Of a DNA stretch of 64,000 nucleotides, positions 54,676-64,000 are shown one piece after another (position 1 is the first letter of the stretch; every line of letters starts with the position of its first letter). Under the pieces are notes generated by a model that worked only from the letters and a program-made list of their open reading frames with translations, had not been told where the DNA came from and searched no databases. Origin of the DNA: Bacillus sp. JCM 19058 (GTDB lineage: Bacteria > Bacillota > Bacilli > Bacillales_H > Bacillaceae_D); contig BAXO01000019.1 of the NCBI GenBank assembly GCA_001310555.1, positions 6,064-70,063 on the forward strand, read 5' to 3'. The translations under genes and the position numbers were made by a program.

Positions 54676-56059
54676 TTACTCCTGTCCTTTTAATTCCTTT
54701 ACAATCGCGGCATATTCTTCACCCATTTCCCGAATGTAGGTGATGACATCCTGCTCAGAGGTTAAAAACTCAGCAGACTTCGTAATCATAAAGCTATTGA
54801 ATGGTTCATCGTACTGAGAGTATGGCGCTAGCCCAGCCAATGTTTGCCTGTATGGGGCCGTTGAGTTAAATGTCTGATTAAGGTCTTCGGTACTTACTGC
54901 TGTAAACTGCTCGAACGCCGTCTCACTTTCAATTGTTGGCGGACTTCCGGCGCGCGAAAGTGAGATTTGCCCTTCTTCAGAAGCTAAATATGCAATGACT
55001 GACCACGCGGCATCCTTGTTCTCACTATGCTTTACGACATTAAATGGTAAAGCCCCCCAAGTCGGAGCAACATTCGGAAGATCTTCCCATGTTGGAACGG
55101 TTACCAAATCAAAGTTAAACCCTTCGACACGCGTCAATAATTCAAACCACGGGGCATTAAGAACCCTCATCGCAATGTTTTGCTGTCCGGAATCAAAGCT
55201 ATCCGGATTATTTTCTGGATCCGGGTTAATCATTCCGGGAATGGTTCTGTATCGATCAAGTAGATCAAAGAACTTCTTCGTATTTGGGTCATTTGCAAAC
55301 AAAACGTCTCCCGCCTCCGGATCAGTACCTGGTACACCTAGCTGCATAAAAGGTGTGGAGTTCGGATCAAGCTCTAAACCTTTGTATCGCACTCCATCTC
55401 TTTCCACCGTTAATTTCTGTGCAAGAGTTAACACTTCATCCCAAGTCATATCGTCCTCAGGGTATTGTTCACCAAGTAAATCAAAAATATCTTTATTATA
55501 AAAGAGCGCCCTCACACTGTTTTCGATTGGCAATCCATACAAGTGCCCTTCACCAAGCGGATCGATAGCTCGTAAATTTTCAATAATGCCTTCCTGAAAT
55601 ACATTTAAATCGAAGTTCGTTTGTTCAATATATTCATCGATCGGCATTAAAAAAATCGAGTTTTTCCACTAGCTCAATATTTGGACCTCCGACACTGATA
55701 TCCGGGATTTCTCCTTTCGCAAACAACTCCTGGATAAATTCAGAACCGGTCGGATTACCGCTTATTAGCTCCAGTGTAATATCCGGAAATGTTTCCTCTA
55801 TTTGCTCCTTGTACCGGATTCGGAAGGTTTCTTCATCAATCCAGATCAGCATTTTTAATGTAACTGGTTCCCCGTCATATGCCCACGGTTCTCTAGGTGC
55901 TTCATTTTCTTTTTCCCCTGAAGATTCTTCCCTTTGGTCGGGATTTTCCTCTGTTCCTTCTGTCTCATCGGATGAACAACCGACAAACAAGATCACGATA
56001 AAGATAAACAATAAAGCGGATAAATACCTTTTTCTCGAATGATTTCTCATTATTTTCAT
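54676..56059 (-). CDS. Extracellular sugar-binding lipoprotein 1 (ABC importer, frameshifted)
   Basis: Family 1 solute-binding protein of about 460 residues. Signal peptide with lipobox LFVGCSS near residue 28, then an acidic linker. Binding-fold motifs: GLPIENSVRALFYNKDIFDL, MTWDEVLTLAQKLT, and the WSVIAYLASEEGQ tail region. The break is at an A run near 55649. It captures an oligosaccharide for import; no permease or ATPase gene is present in the window, so it must use one elsewhere. The ATG is at 56059 with AGGGGAGATG before it. Confidence 0.9.
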
Positions 56060-56243
56060 CTCCCCTTCTGTTCTGTCTTTGAGAATTGACTAGCTAATTG
56101 AGCCTTCCCCCTTTCCGTATTTAGAATTTTCTAACAAATAAAAAGCAAATTGTTGCTCGAATTAGAGAACGAAAGGTTTTTCAGCTTTAATTAAACGCTT
56201 ATTTAGCCGCATTTTCATGGGATTTTATTTATTCAGACCTAAG

Positions 56244-56312
56244 CACCCACCTCAAGTAAAGCGAAGGTGGGAGTTGTCAAGCAGACGAAGGGGCCCCCCC
56301 TTCGGTTTAGCT
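56244..56312 (-). other. Two tandem hairpins
   Basis: CCCACCTC/AAGGTGGG (about 56246-56271) and CGAAGGGG/CCCCTTCG (about 56286-56307). They lie between the FAD oxidoreductase stop and the lipoprotein gene. Likely a terminator, although the first resembles IS200/IS605 end hairpins. Confidence 0.5.
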
Positions 56313-56335
56313 CGGAACGTTCACGCTATGAGTGT

Positions 56336-57912
56336 TTACACTGAGTGAATAGACGGCCAAGCCAGCTCGATGCCCGCATTTACCAAATGCCTTTGGAAAT
56401 CCTGTAGTAACGCTTGATCGTTTCGAACTTGTCGTGGATAATACTGATTTTTTATGCAATAGGCAGCTAAATATCCGCACACTTCGCCGATGTTCCATTC
56501 CACAGGGTGCAGTCGATAGCAGCCATTTGTAATATGAGTCACACCAAGGTTCTTTGATGCAGGAAGTAGATTATTAACTCTAATTGGAATTAGGCTTCCT
56601 AAAGGAATTTGGAATGGGAGACTTGAAATATCGATAAACGTACGCAGACCAGTGCTTGGATGCAAATCAATACGATAGCTTCCGATGCCGACTGAATCAT
56701 CAAAGGTTTCAGCTCCTGCCTCTCCCCTTACCTCCGTGCTTACGTGTTGCTCAACAACGGTGAATTCCGCCTTAATTCGTCTGGACTCACGAATATACGG
56801 ATACATGGCTAGGCCATCACTGGTCCCAACAACGTCAGGCCGTAAGCGCAAGCCCGGATAACCTTGCTTTCCGTCAGGTCGGGGAGCCTCCGTTTGCATC
56901 CAATAAAGTAAAGAAAGGCTCAGTTGCTTTGCTTGATGCAAGTGCTTTTCTTTCTCCTCCTCACTGACATCGATGATTGGCCCTAACCAATAATCGTTTT
57001 GCGGCCAGTTTACAAGCGAAATGTCGCCAGCGTAAAGCCCCTCTTCAAAGTTATCTTTATCAATCAGTCGACGGTAATTCCATAGAGAAAATTTACCTGC
57101 CTCCTGAAATAAACTATAGGTTATCGGATTTAACGAAATCGGTTGAACACCCGTCCAATCCAGCTGCTTATTGGGCCAAAATTCAGCCTGATAGCTTTTC
57201 CAAAAATCATAGTTTTCTGGTTTTTCTATCGTGAAATCGTATCCTTCAACATAATCAATAGGAAAACAATGAGTAATGGCTTGCATATCCATCGGATCAG
57301 ACTCGCTTGCCAAGCGTGGGGTTCGCCTGTTTCTTTTTGTGATTCGGCACCCGTTACATATTCGACACCTGCTAAAGGCAAAACATCGCCACAATCAGTC
57401 GCATCTAAAAAGTACGGTGCTGTTAAAACACAAACTTGTTTCGTATTTACATGCTCGACCTCAACGGACGTTACATTATCTCCGTTTGTTTCCGCTGCCC
57501 TTACTTTCGTTTCTGTCATAATCATGAGTTTGCCACTATTTACAAAAGGAGCTAGCATATCTTGAATAACCGCCAAAGCGACACGCGGTTCGTGCGAAAT
57601 TCGACTGACATTCGCAGTACCAGGATTAAAACCTGTCATCCGCCTCGCTTGCTCTGTTACTGGAAAGTTCCGGAGATAGTACTGTCTTACGCTATTTCTA
57701 AATTTTCGATAACTACGTGTACAGCCAAACTGCTCAATCCAACGATGCTCATCCGGCGGAACTGCTTGATTGGTTAACTGTCCTCCAATCCAGCTAGTCT
57801 CCTCAGTCATGATTACTTTACAGCCTGCTTTTGCTGCAGCTAGTGCAGCTGCACACCCTCCTGTACTTCCTCCAATAATAACGATGTCTGCTGACTGCTC
57901 CTGTCTGAACAT
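56336..57912 (-). CDS. FAD-dependent oxidoreductase (FAD_oxidored family, frameshifted)
   Basis: About 525 residues. FAD-binding GxGxxG variant ADIVIIGGSTGGCAAALAAA, then MTEETSWIGGQLTNQ, FLDATDCGDVLPLAG, and the C-terminal VNNLLPASKNLGVTHITNGC and NIGEVCGYLAAYC, typical of PF12831 proteins common in polysaccharide and sugar loci. The frames join near 57290. The substrate is unknown. The ATG at 57912 is preceded by AGGGGGATCTGTT. Confidence 0.9.
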
Positions 57913-58514
57913 AACAGATCCCCCTAGTTCTATTTATTTGAACCGACTTTGACTTTTAGACCTGAAGCTGCTCCTGCATGACTTTATAGTTCTAAATGGC
58001 ATAATGTAACCGCTACCATTATTAGCCATCGATTTACTTTCACAAAAACTCTCCCTGCTTCCCAGCATAGCAAACCTTTCAAAGTGATAGTTGATCCCTT
58101 TTTGCTATTGTATTGTTCCTTTTTTGCGCACTGGCTCCAATTCTCCATAGTTTTAGCGTGCAAACTAGTTTGAAATTCGCCTGCGTCTCTTTAGAAAACC
58201 CACATGAACGACTTGTGTGCTCATCGGATAGGTTGGGTGCGCACTTATTGGAATGAGCAAACGAACGAGTTTATTGGACTTAAGAAAAAGGCCATTTCTG
58301 TGTCTTATTTTTACTCTTTACAAACAACGGTTTGTGCAAACACAATCATCTTTCTTATTTCAATTTAAAGCGGAAGATATCAAAAAACTTACAAACATTT
58401 TCGAGTAAAGAACATTGCGTATTTGAATGAACCTCATGAGCGTACAGAATGGAGCGCCCGTGTTACCTATTTCCGTGATCCGGAGGAATTTATACCGGGA
58501 TTTTTTTTATTGGA

Positions 58515-58721
58515 ATGTTTGGAGATGTCGAGAGTACAAGGATTGAAAAGGCGTATCGGATTTACACGGAGGTTGCTTCACTATGGAGAGAAGTTTCCAT
58601 TTTGATTGAGCAGGCGGGAAAAAAACGAGACTGGACAACCATTGATACAGCCTCCGACTTGATCATGCAAATCGCACGGCAAGAAAAACGGGCGATGGAA
58701 CTGCTGGTTCACCTTGAATAA
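58515..58721 (+). pseudogene. Possible gene remnant
   Basis: Coding-like helical segment: VESTRIEKAYRIYTEVASLW, ILIEQAGKKRDWTTIDTASD and QIARQEKRAMELLVHLE. Upstream stretches of related look are in other frames with stops. The pattern recalls the C-terminal part of BtrH/DUF4872-type proteins, but I cannot confirm it. Confidence 0.35.
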
Positions 58722-58763
58722 GTTGATTGTCTCACTTTTCTTAATGCACAGAACAAAAGTACA

Positions 58764-58846
58764 GAGCGCCCCGAAACGGACAAACTGGACGACGTCGGCA
58801 AAGACGAATGAAGCTTGCTCGTTTCTGGGCGCTGAGAGAGGCTTTA
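58764..58846. repeat. Dispersed structured repeat, copy R2
   Basis: Closed by AGCGCCCC (58765-58772) and GGGCGCT (58827-58833). It shares ACGGACAAACT, GAAGCTTGCTCGTTT and GAGGCTTTACCTA with copy R1 at 25341-25485. It lies just past the stop of lipoprotein 2, in its 3' untranslated region if transcribed. Confidence 0.55.
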
Positions 58847-58901
58847 CCTATTCACCCTAAATTTTATACTTTCTACTCCTTGAACAAAAGCAGTGAAGCT
58901 C

Positions 58902-60250
58902 CTAACGGGACATCGCTTCTTGAACTTTTGCATCAGACTCCTCTTCTAGCTCACGCAGGAGCGTATTAACGTCGCTACCGGTTTCGGCCAACTTTTTTTA
59001 AGGCGCCACTAATGTCTATGTGCAAATCCCATTCGCTTTGGGTTTCCTCATAAATAGCAGGCTCACCTATAAACCATGCGTCTCGATTTTTATCCTTATA
59101 TTGCTCATTGTTCGCTGCAAATTGTTCAAGAATCGCCGGATCCTCGAGCACACTAGCGGATGAGCCATTTTGCACCATTTCAAGTTGATTTTCTGGGGAA
59201 ATATATTCTAATAGCACTTGAAACGCTTCTTTTTGATGTTCACTATAATTCGTTATTATCATTGGAGAAGTTCCCAGATAAGGACCGGTACTTGGCAGTG
59301 CTGCCCAGGCTGGAGTCGGTACCATATCAATACCTTCCTGGGAACCTTGAAATTCTTCTGTACCTGCAGCTAAAAACATATTTGCCGCGATAGACATCGC
59401 AGCCCTTTTTTTCGCAGAACAAACAAGCTCCTTCCCTTTCCTGCTCATAAATCCCGGGGATACGATAAAGCTTATCCATCAAGTCAAAATATTGCTTGAA
59501 TTCCGGTCTATCATTAAGCAAAATTTCCCCAGATTGGGGATCGGTCTTATTGAGCGCTAGCTCGTTTAACGGCGTTAAAGCAGCGGCACCTGTATTTCCC
59601 CAGGAAAATTCAAACCCAACGTACTCGACACCGTCTCGTTCACCAGTCATTTTTGCTGCTAGCTCAAACACTTCATCCCATGTCATGATTTTGTCAGGAA
59701 CAGGGTATTCCACGCCGAACAAATCAAAGATTTCTTTATTGTAATATAACGCAATGTGTGAGGAACCGTCCGGTAACCCGATCAACCGTCCTTCCTCGTC
59801 AAGCGAGCGGATATAAGAAACGAGCGAAGGCCTTAATGTATCAATATCAAAGCCAAACTCTACTGCCAAGTCATCGATTGGTTCGATCACATCCAGTTCT
59901 TTAACGGGAGTCATATCGTTGTATTGAATGATAATATCAGGGTTGACATTATTGGCAAAAATCTCTTGAAGCGATTCCAGCGTGTTCTCATAAGGAACAT
60001 ACTCAATATTAATATTAGGCAGCTTATCATCGATATGATCAAACCTGCCATGAAACGACTCTTCTCCGAAGGAATATGCAATTTTAATCGTGACTTGGTC
60101 GCTTCCTTCCTTAGAGCCTTGTTGTTCGGTGCCTCCTCCATCGTCTTCTTCGCCATTCTCATTTCCATTGACATCCTCTGCTCGGTCTGAGCAGGCAGCA
60201 ACTAGTATTGTTATCAAAATGAACATCGATATTAGCCAGGATCTTCTCAT
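58902..60250 (-). CDS. Extracellular sugar-binding lipoprotein 2 (ABC importer, frameshifted)
   Basis: About 449 residues. Lipobox ILVAACSD near residue 20 and an acidic Gly-rich linker. Binding-fold motifs RLIGLPDGSSHIALYYNKEI, KIMTWDEVFELAAKMTGERD and VPTPAWAALPSTGPYLGTSP. Breaks at T runs near 59407 and 58988; the true end reads DVNTLLRELEEESDAK. Paralogue of lipoprotein 1 by layout. Again no permease or ATPase genes nearby. The ATG is at 60250. Confidence 0.9.
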
Positions 60251-60649
60251 TTATTCGTCCTCCCTATGTCGGGTTCTTGTGAACCTAAACCACCAGCATT
60301 TAAACCTAATATTGAGCCAGATCACCAAGCTCAATGTGATAGCCTTCCTTTTTGTAAGCGGATTCACCTGAATTCGAACGACTATTCGTGCTTCCCTCGT
60401 AAAGCGGTAAAATACCCAAACCTTCAAAATAGTAGGCATGAATTTACGAACTCGGCCCGCTTGTTTAGTTTCAGCCGGGTTATTTAACGTTAATAGTGCC
60501 CCAAAAAAGGCGCCACTTTTTGGTCAGCTTCCTCTGTAATCAGTGCTTACAAACGTAGTGACCAATTCAAGCAACGCCCTATGTTTACTCGTTTCGTCTA
60601 TTCTCATTTTTCCTTTATCAAGCGAGAAATACCCTTCAAGAGTGCCTAT
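60251..60649. other. Intergenic region
   Basis: No gene seen in 400 bases; short frames lack ribosome sites and family features. Confidence 0.4.
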
Positions 60650-61512
60650 TTACGCTTGCTCAATCCGGATCCAAGTATCGCGATTCTCCAACGCTTTTTC
60701 TCCGGCCTCGATCAAGGCCATTACCTCCAACGTTTCTTCCTTAGGAACGGGGGATAGACCCGTTTCAAAGAAGTTCATCATCGCATCGATCAGACGAGTA
60801 AACATATCGGTACATTCAGGTATCCAACGCCGTTTCCATTGTTTAGCTGAATATTCAACTGAAAAGGTGCGTTCTCCATTTGACAAAAGGATGCTTGCCG
60901 TCCGTCATCATACTCGATGACGAGCAATTGTCCGTGCTCAGATGACAAGCTTTTGATTTGCCTTGCTCCGGGACCTAGTAAGGAGACAATAATCTCATAT
61001 TGATGAACAGAATAGTTTTTATAAGTGCCGGGTCCCATTGTCGCCAAATATTCAAGCGTTTCTCTGTTCACCTCAGCATTTGGATAATTTGAGAGCTCTT
61101 TTGCAAAACGCAAAGCTGAACTCGAAAATAAAGGCGTACGGTACGTTTCAGCTTGCTCGAACATTCGTCTTCCTGAAGCCAGATCGGGAGAAAACGTCTT
61201 ATCCATATATACAGGTTTGCCAGACTGAAACGGGAGGTGACCGAGTCGTTCATGATGTTCTGGATTGTCGGGAGAAAGGACGATAATATAATCAGATTTC
61301 TCCACAAGCTCTTCAATTGAAGATAACGCATGAACATTATGGTTTTTACACCAATTAAGCGTATCGATCCCTCCCGGACGATCGATCTCCGCCCACGCAT
61401 AAGCTACCTCACAGCATCGACTCGAAGCTTTGGCATTGTCCCTAATCCAACCCGGATAGTTGTTGGCATGCCACTCATCTAAATAGTAGTCAATGAGCCC
61501 GATTCTCTTCAT
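60650..61512 (-). CDS. Gfo/Idh-type oxidoreductase (frameshifted)
   Basis: About 287 residues. RIGLIDYYLDEWHANNYPGW is an unusual N-terminus in place of a classical GxGxxG; LSPDNPEHHERLGHLPFQSG and PVYMDKTFSPDLASGR stand for the usual EKP motif (here DKT). The C-terminal part FETGLSPVPKEETLEVMALI is the standard end helix. The frames join near 60850. The start overlaps the preceding dehydrogenase stop (ATGA), so both are co-translated. Confidence 0.82.
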
Positions 61513-62563
61513 AGCTCGACCTCTCTCCCTCTCTCGGCCGAAGTATAAATCGCCTCCATCACTTCAGAAGTGACAATGACATTATCAATATGAGACCTGC
61601 CTTTACTCCTCTCCTTTGCTGACTGAATAAAACCAGCGACTTCATCATAAAACATATCTGATGTCGGGTAAGTCGGGCTCGTTTCGCATAAACTACCGTT
61701 TTTCGCAGATAGATCTTGAAATCACCTCCGTACTGCAGTTTGATGCCCGCTTGATCGCCAATAAATTCTACAAACATCGCCGACTCACCGATATTCTGCG
61801 CCCACGCCCCGTTTAAGCTTATCGTCGGTCCATTCGTCCTGATTAGCCCGGTAACGAAATCCTCTACATCATAGGTTCCATTATAGTCAGGAGGCCCCGC
61901 CCACATGTTGATGTACGTATAGTTTTCCATATCCTTAGCCAGTTCACTGTGGATCGCGCCAGATACAGTCAACACTTTTGGCTGACTCAAGCTGTAAAAA
62001 ATCAAATCGAGAAAGTGTACGCCCCAATCAATCAATACTCCGCCACCCGCTTTAGCCTTCGTTGTAAATGGCCCCCCGAGTCCCGGTATGGAACGGTGCG
62101 CCCGGAAGGAACAGTACACATGATAAACCCTGCCAAGCTCGCCAGCGTCAATCATTTGTTTGATTTTATTGACAGCTGTATTGTAGCGATTGACGACGCC
62201 GATATTGAGAATTCTGTCATTCCGATCAGCCGCCGCTTTCATTTCGTTCACCTGCTCCATATTAAGCGCAGCCGGCTTTTCGCATAGGACATGCTTACCT
62301 GCATTCAAGCATGCTATGGCAATCGGCGCATGGGTATCATTTGGTGTACAAATGGAGACAGCCTCAACTTCTTCGTCATCAAGTATCTTTCTATAATCTT
62401 CTTCCGTATAAGGAACGTCATACGTTTTAGCTAATTCCTTAGCTCGGTCCTCCTTAATGTCGACCAGGTATTTGATCTCTGTTAATTCGTTGCTGGCATA
62501 CGACTTTATATGATTGCCGGAAATTTTCCCACAGCCAATAACCGCTACTTTTATTTTACTCAC
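61509..62563 (-). CDS. Gfo/Idh/MocA family oxidoreductase (frameshifted at the 3' end)
   Basis: About 351 residues. KVAVIGCGKISGNHIKSYAS (Rossmann), HVLCEKPAALN (EKP), NIGVVNRYNTAVN, and GGGVLIDWGVHFLDLIFYSL with the catalytic Asp-His pair. The break near 61715 is followed by the true end IQSAKERSKGRSHIDNVIVT and VEL. The start is GTG at 62563 behind AGGAGGTTC. With the next gene it forms a two-dehydrogenase unit under the AraC regulator upstream. Confidence 0.92.
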
Positions 62564-62627
62564 TTAGCCGAACCTCCTAATAATTCTTATGGTGAACCTA
62601 GCGTAACAAACCCGTTTAGAAGTTGCT

Positions 62628-63563
62628 TTATCCCTTTTTGTTATTGTGTTGTTCCTTTTTTGCACTATGAAGTAAGGCTTGATATTCCGTCGGAGAGACG
62701 CCGAAGTTTCTACGGAATGCTTTACTAAACGCATGAATCGATTGATATTGAAGCTTTTCCGCAACCTGAGTCACATTCAATTCGCCGCCCTTTAACCATT
62801 CGACAGCCTTCTCAAAACGTTTGCGGTTGTAATAATCCTTTATCGTCAGGCCAACCTCCTTCGCAAAAATCCGGGATAGATAGGAATAGCTATAATGCAA
62901 TGCATCAGATATCTCAGTCAGTTCAGTTATTTGACAAAGGTGAGCATCAATATAATTAATTACCTTGTATACTATTTTTTTCAGCTCATTGCCCTTGCTG
63001 CCAGGTATATACCTATTTGACCAGTTATTACAAAAGCTGCGATAGGCCAAAACGATTAATTGGCGAAGATACATATCTATCATATGAGTCGAATATTTCT
63101 CTAAATTGATCAGCTCATTGAAAATACTAACAAAGGGAACATCGATGCCAAGCTTATTAGCCACGACGCAACTCTCGGCTTGATCAAACATTTTTTTTAT
63201 ATGGGAAAGGGAATGATGTTCGCCAGCGTCTTCAGCAAAATGAAAGCCGACGTAAAAATAGCGGAACGGTTCGTCATCATCAGCTTTACAAGAATGAAGC
63301 TCTCCGGGCACATTAAGAACGATATCCCCTTCTTTAACCGGATACCCTTTTTTGTCCATATAAAAATATCCGGCGCCTGAAACGATATAGCTTATTTCAT
63401 AGCACAGCTGCTTGTGCTCCGGAACAACATAGCCTCCCCTGCAGCTTAAGTCCCCAATTTGATATAACAAAATCGACTCAAACAACTGAGGGTTATTAAA
63501 ATAGCTATTATCAAAATGAAAGTTTGTATTTTTGTGTAACCCGTTAAACCATTCCCTTTCCAT
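62628..63563 (-). CDS. AraC family transcriptional regulator
   Basis: 311 residues, intact. N-terminal cupin-like domain (SYIVSGAGYFYMDKKGYPVK, LNVPGELHSCKADDDEP) and C-terminal HTH pair (ITELTEISDALHYSYSYLSR, LNVTQVAEKLQYQSIHAFSK, FGVSPTEYQAL). Likely activates the downstream dehydrogenase operon, 64 bp away on the same strand, and perhaps the lipoprotein. I chose the ATG at 63563 behind GGGGGG. Confidence 0.92.
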   Translation of the reverse strand: MEREWFNGLHKNTNFHFDNSYFNNPQLFESILLYQIGDLSCRGGYVVPEHKQLCYEISYIVSGAGYFYMDKKGYPVKEGDIVLNVPGELHSCKADDDEPFRYFYVGFHFAEDAGEHHSLSHIKKMFDQAESCVVANKLGIDVPFVSIFNELINLEKYSTHMIDMYLRQLIVLAYRSFCNNWSNRYIPGSKGNELKKIVYKVINYIDAHLCQITELTEISDALHYSYSYLSRIFAKEVGLTIKDYYNRKRFEKAVEWLKGGELNVTQVAEKLQYQSIHAFSKAFRRNFGVSPTEYQALLHSAKKEQHNNKKG

Positions 63564-63644
63564 CGTTACAACCCCCCGAGTAAAGCAATTTGTATACACT
63601 CGTACCAGTTGAATAGGTCCGTTTAAGACGTATGGGCAAAAAAT

Positions 63645-63690
63645 AAACCCGTAGCCAGAAAGTACTTTCTGGCTACGGGTTTATTCTCTA
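63645..63690 (+). terminator. Strong hairpin (terminator)
   Basis: AAACCCGTAGCCAGAAAGTA pairs with its downstream copy TACTTTCTGGCTACGGGTTT, about 19 bp. It lies upstream of the AraC gene and would end rightward- or leftward-moving transcription from outside. Confidence 0.75.
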
Positions 63691-63719
63691 ATTAATTAAA
63701 AATCCCTGCTGATTCAGAC

Positions 63720-64000
63720 TATTAATTTATTTTGTCCGACTTCTTCCTCCGTTCTCAGGCATTAGCATACGCAAGTTTTATCACCCTGCTACCTTACTGT
63801 TCAACCTTTCACTGGTGACAGAGCACCCATTTCGATGGTGTTGCTGTCACGCTGCTTCCGTTACATTCAATCTCCACGTAGAACGCTTCGTTTCCCGTGG
63901 TCCATACACCTTCTGCCCGCCTCGAGTAAACCTCCATTTTTCTAGCAACTCTTTCATTCTTTGCCTTTGCCACACCCACCAAATAAATTCTGAGACTGCA
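63720..64000 (-). other. Unassigned terminal region
   Basis: No clear gene start. On the minus strand one frame reads RMKELLEKWRFTRGGQKVYG and ends NVTEAA, which could be the end of a protein that begins outside. A hairpin GTGACAG/CTGTCAC with inner CACCAT/ATGGGTG surrounds 63817-63855. It may be the edge of a mobile element; not identified. Confidence 0.3.

Larger units (their letters stand above)
57913..58901. other. Gene-poor region with repeat R2
   Basis: Contains a short open stretch (58515-58721, listed separately) and repeat R2 (58764-58846). No promoter or RNA family recognised. Confidence 0.4.

Noticed and set aside
54995..55501. 168-codon plus-strand frame
   Set aside because: Antisense shadow of sugar-binding lipoprotein 1.
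58200..58300. Third copy of the R1/R2 repeat
   Set aside because: Some words resemble the repeat but the closing stem and the GAAGCTTGCTCG core are missing.

Overview
The window comes from a spore-forming Bacillaceae-type Bacillota. The evidence is the order sigW-rsiW-cdaA-cdaR-glmM, a glmS gene preceded by a glmS ribozyme, a YjcZ-type small sporulation peptide, a Spo0E-type phosphatase, a TPP riboswitch in front of tenA, strong AGGAGG ribosome binding sites and a perfect sigma-W promoter. An alkaliphilic Bacillus relative is plausible, but no species can be named from the sequence alone.

Layout. (1) Bases 1 to about 11,367 are the glmS-proximal part of a Tn7-like transposon with all five genes, tnsA, tnsB, tnsC, tnsD and tnsE. 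It sits about 24 bp behind the glmS stop codon, in the classical attTn7 position. Its right end carries four tandem 20-bp putative TnsB sites. An abortive-infection (Abi_C) gene is wedged between that end and tnsA. At the tnsE end lie an IS200-type element and a group II intron (class C by its insertion site) that entered just behind the IS end hairpin; the intron reverse transcriptase and the rest of the transposon cargo run off the left edge. (2) 11.4-13.5 kb holds glmS, its ribozyme and its promoter. (3) 13.8-45.9 kb is an accessory region that separates glmS from glmM. It contains acetyltransferases, P-loop kinase, aminoglycoside nucleotidyltransferase and phosphotransferase genes, a rifamycin phosphotransferase, a TetR-controlled ABC exporter, acetaldehyde dehydrogenase with its DUF779 partner, tenA, an MFS transporter, and sugar genes (GH43 arabinanase, GHL6-type glycosidase with a divergent AraC regulator, a Gfo/Idh-cupin fusion). 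(4) 46.0-51.8 kb is the conserved core: glmM, cdaR, cdaA, rsiW, sigW, spo0E-like, and tRNA-Gln, -Tyr and -Glu. (5) 52.3-63.6 kb is a second carbohydrate region with three Gfo/Idh dehydrogenases, a TIM-barrel isomerase, two sugar-binding lipoproteins, an FAD-dependent oxidoreductase and an AraC regulator.

A strong caution applies to the whole window. Most long genes are broken into two or more frames, very often exactly at runs of 7-8 A or T. This includes genes that are essential in relatives (glmS, glmM) and every tns gene. The simplest reading is uncorrected homopolymer error, so I give joined coordinates for each gene and treat the breaks as suspected sequencing errors, not as pseudogenes.

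Functional links: CdaA and CdaR make and control c-di-AMP next to GlmM; GlmM and GlmS supply amino-sugar precursors of the wall; SigW and RsiW form the envelope-stress switch. The transposon uses TnsD with the conserved end of glmS as its safe target and would use TnsE for mobile plasmids. The most novel items are the Abi_C cargo position, the nested IS200/intron arrangement, a dispersed repeat pair whose closing stem shows a compensatory base change, and a degraded gene behind aadK.
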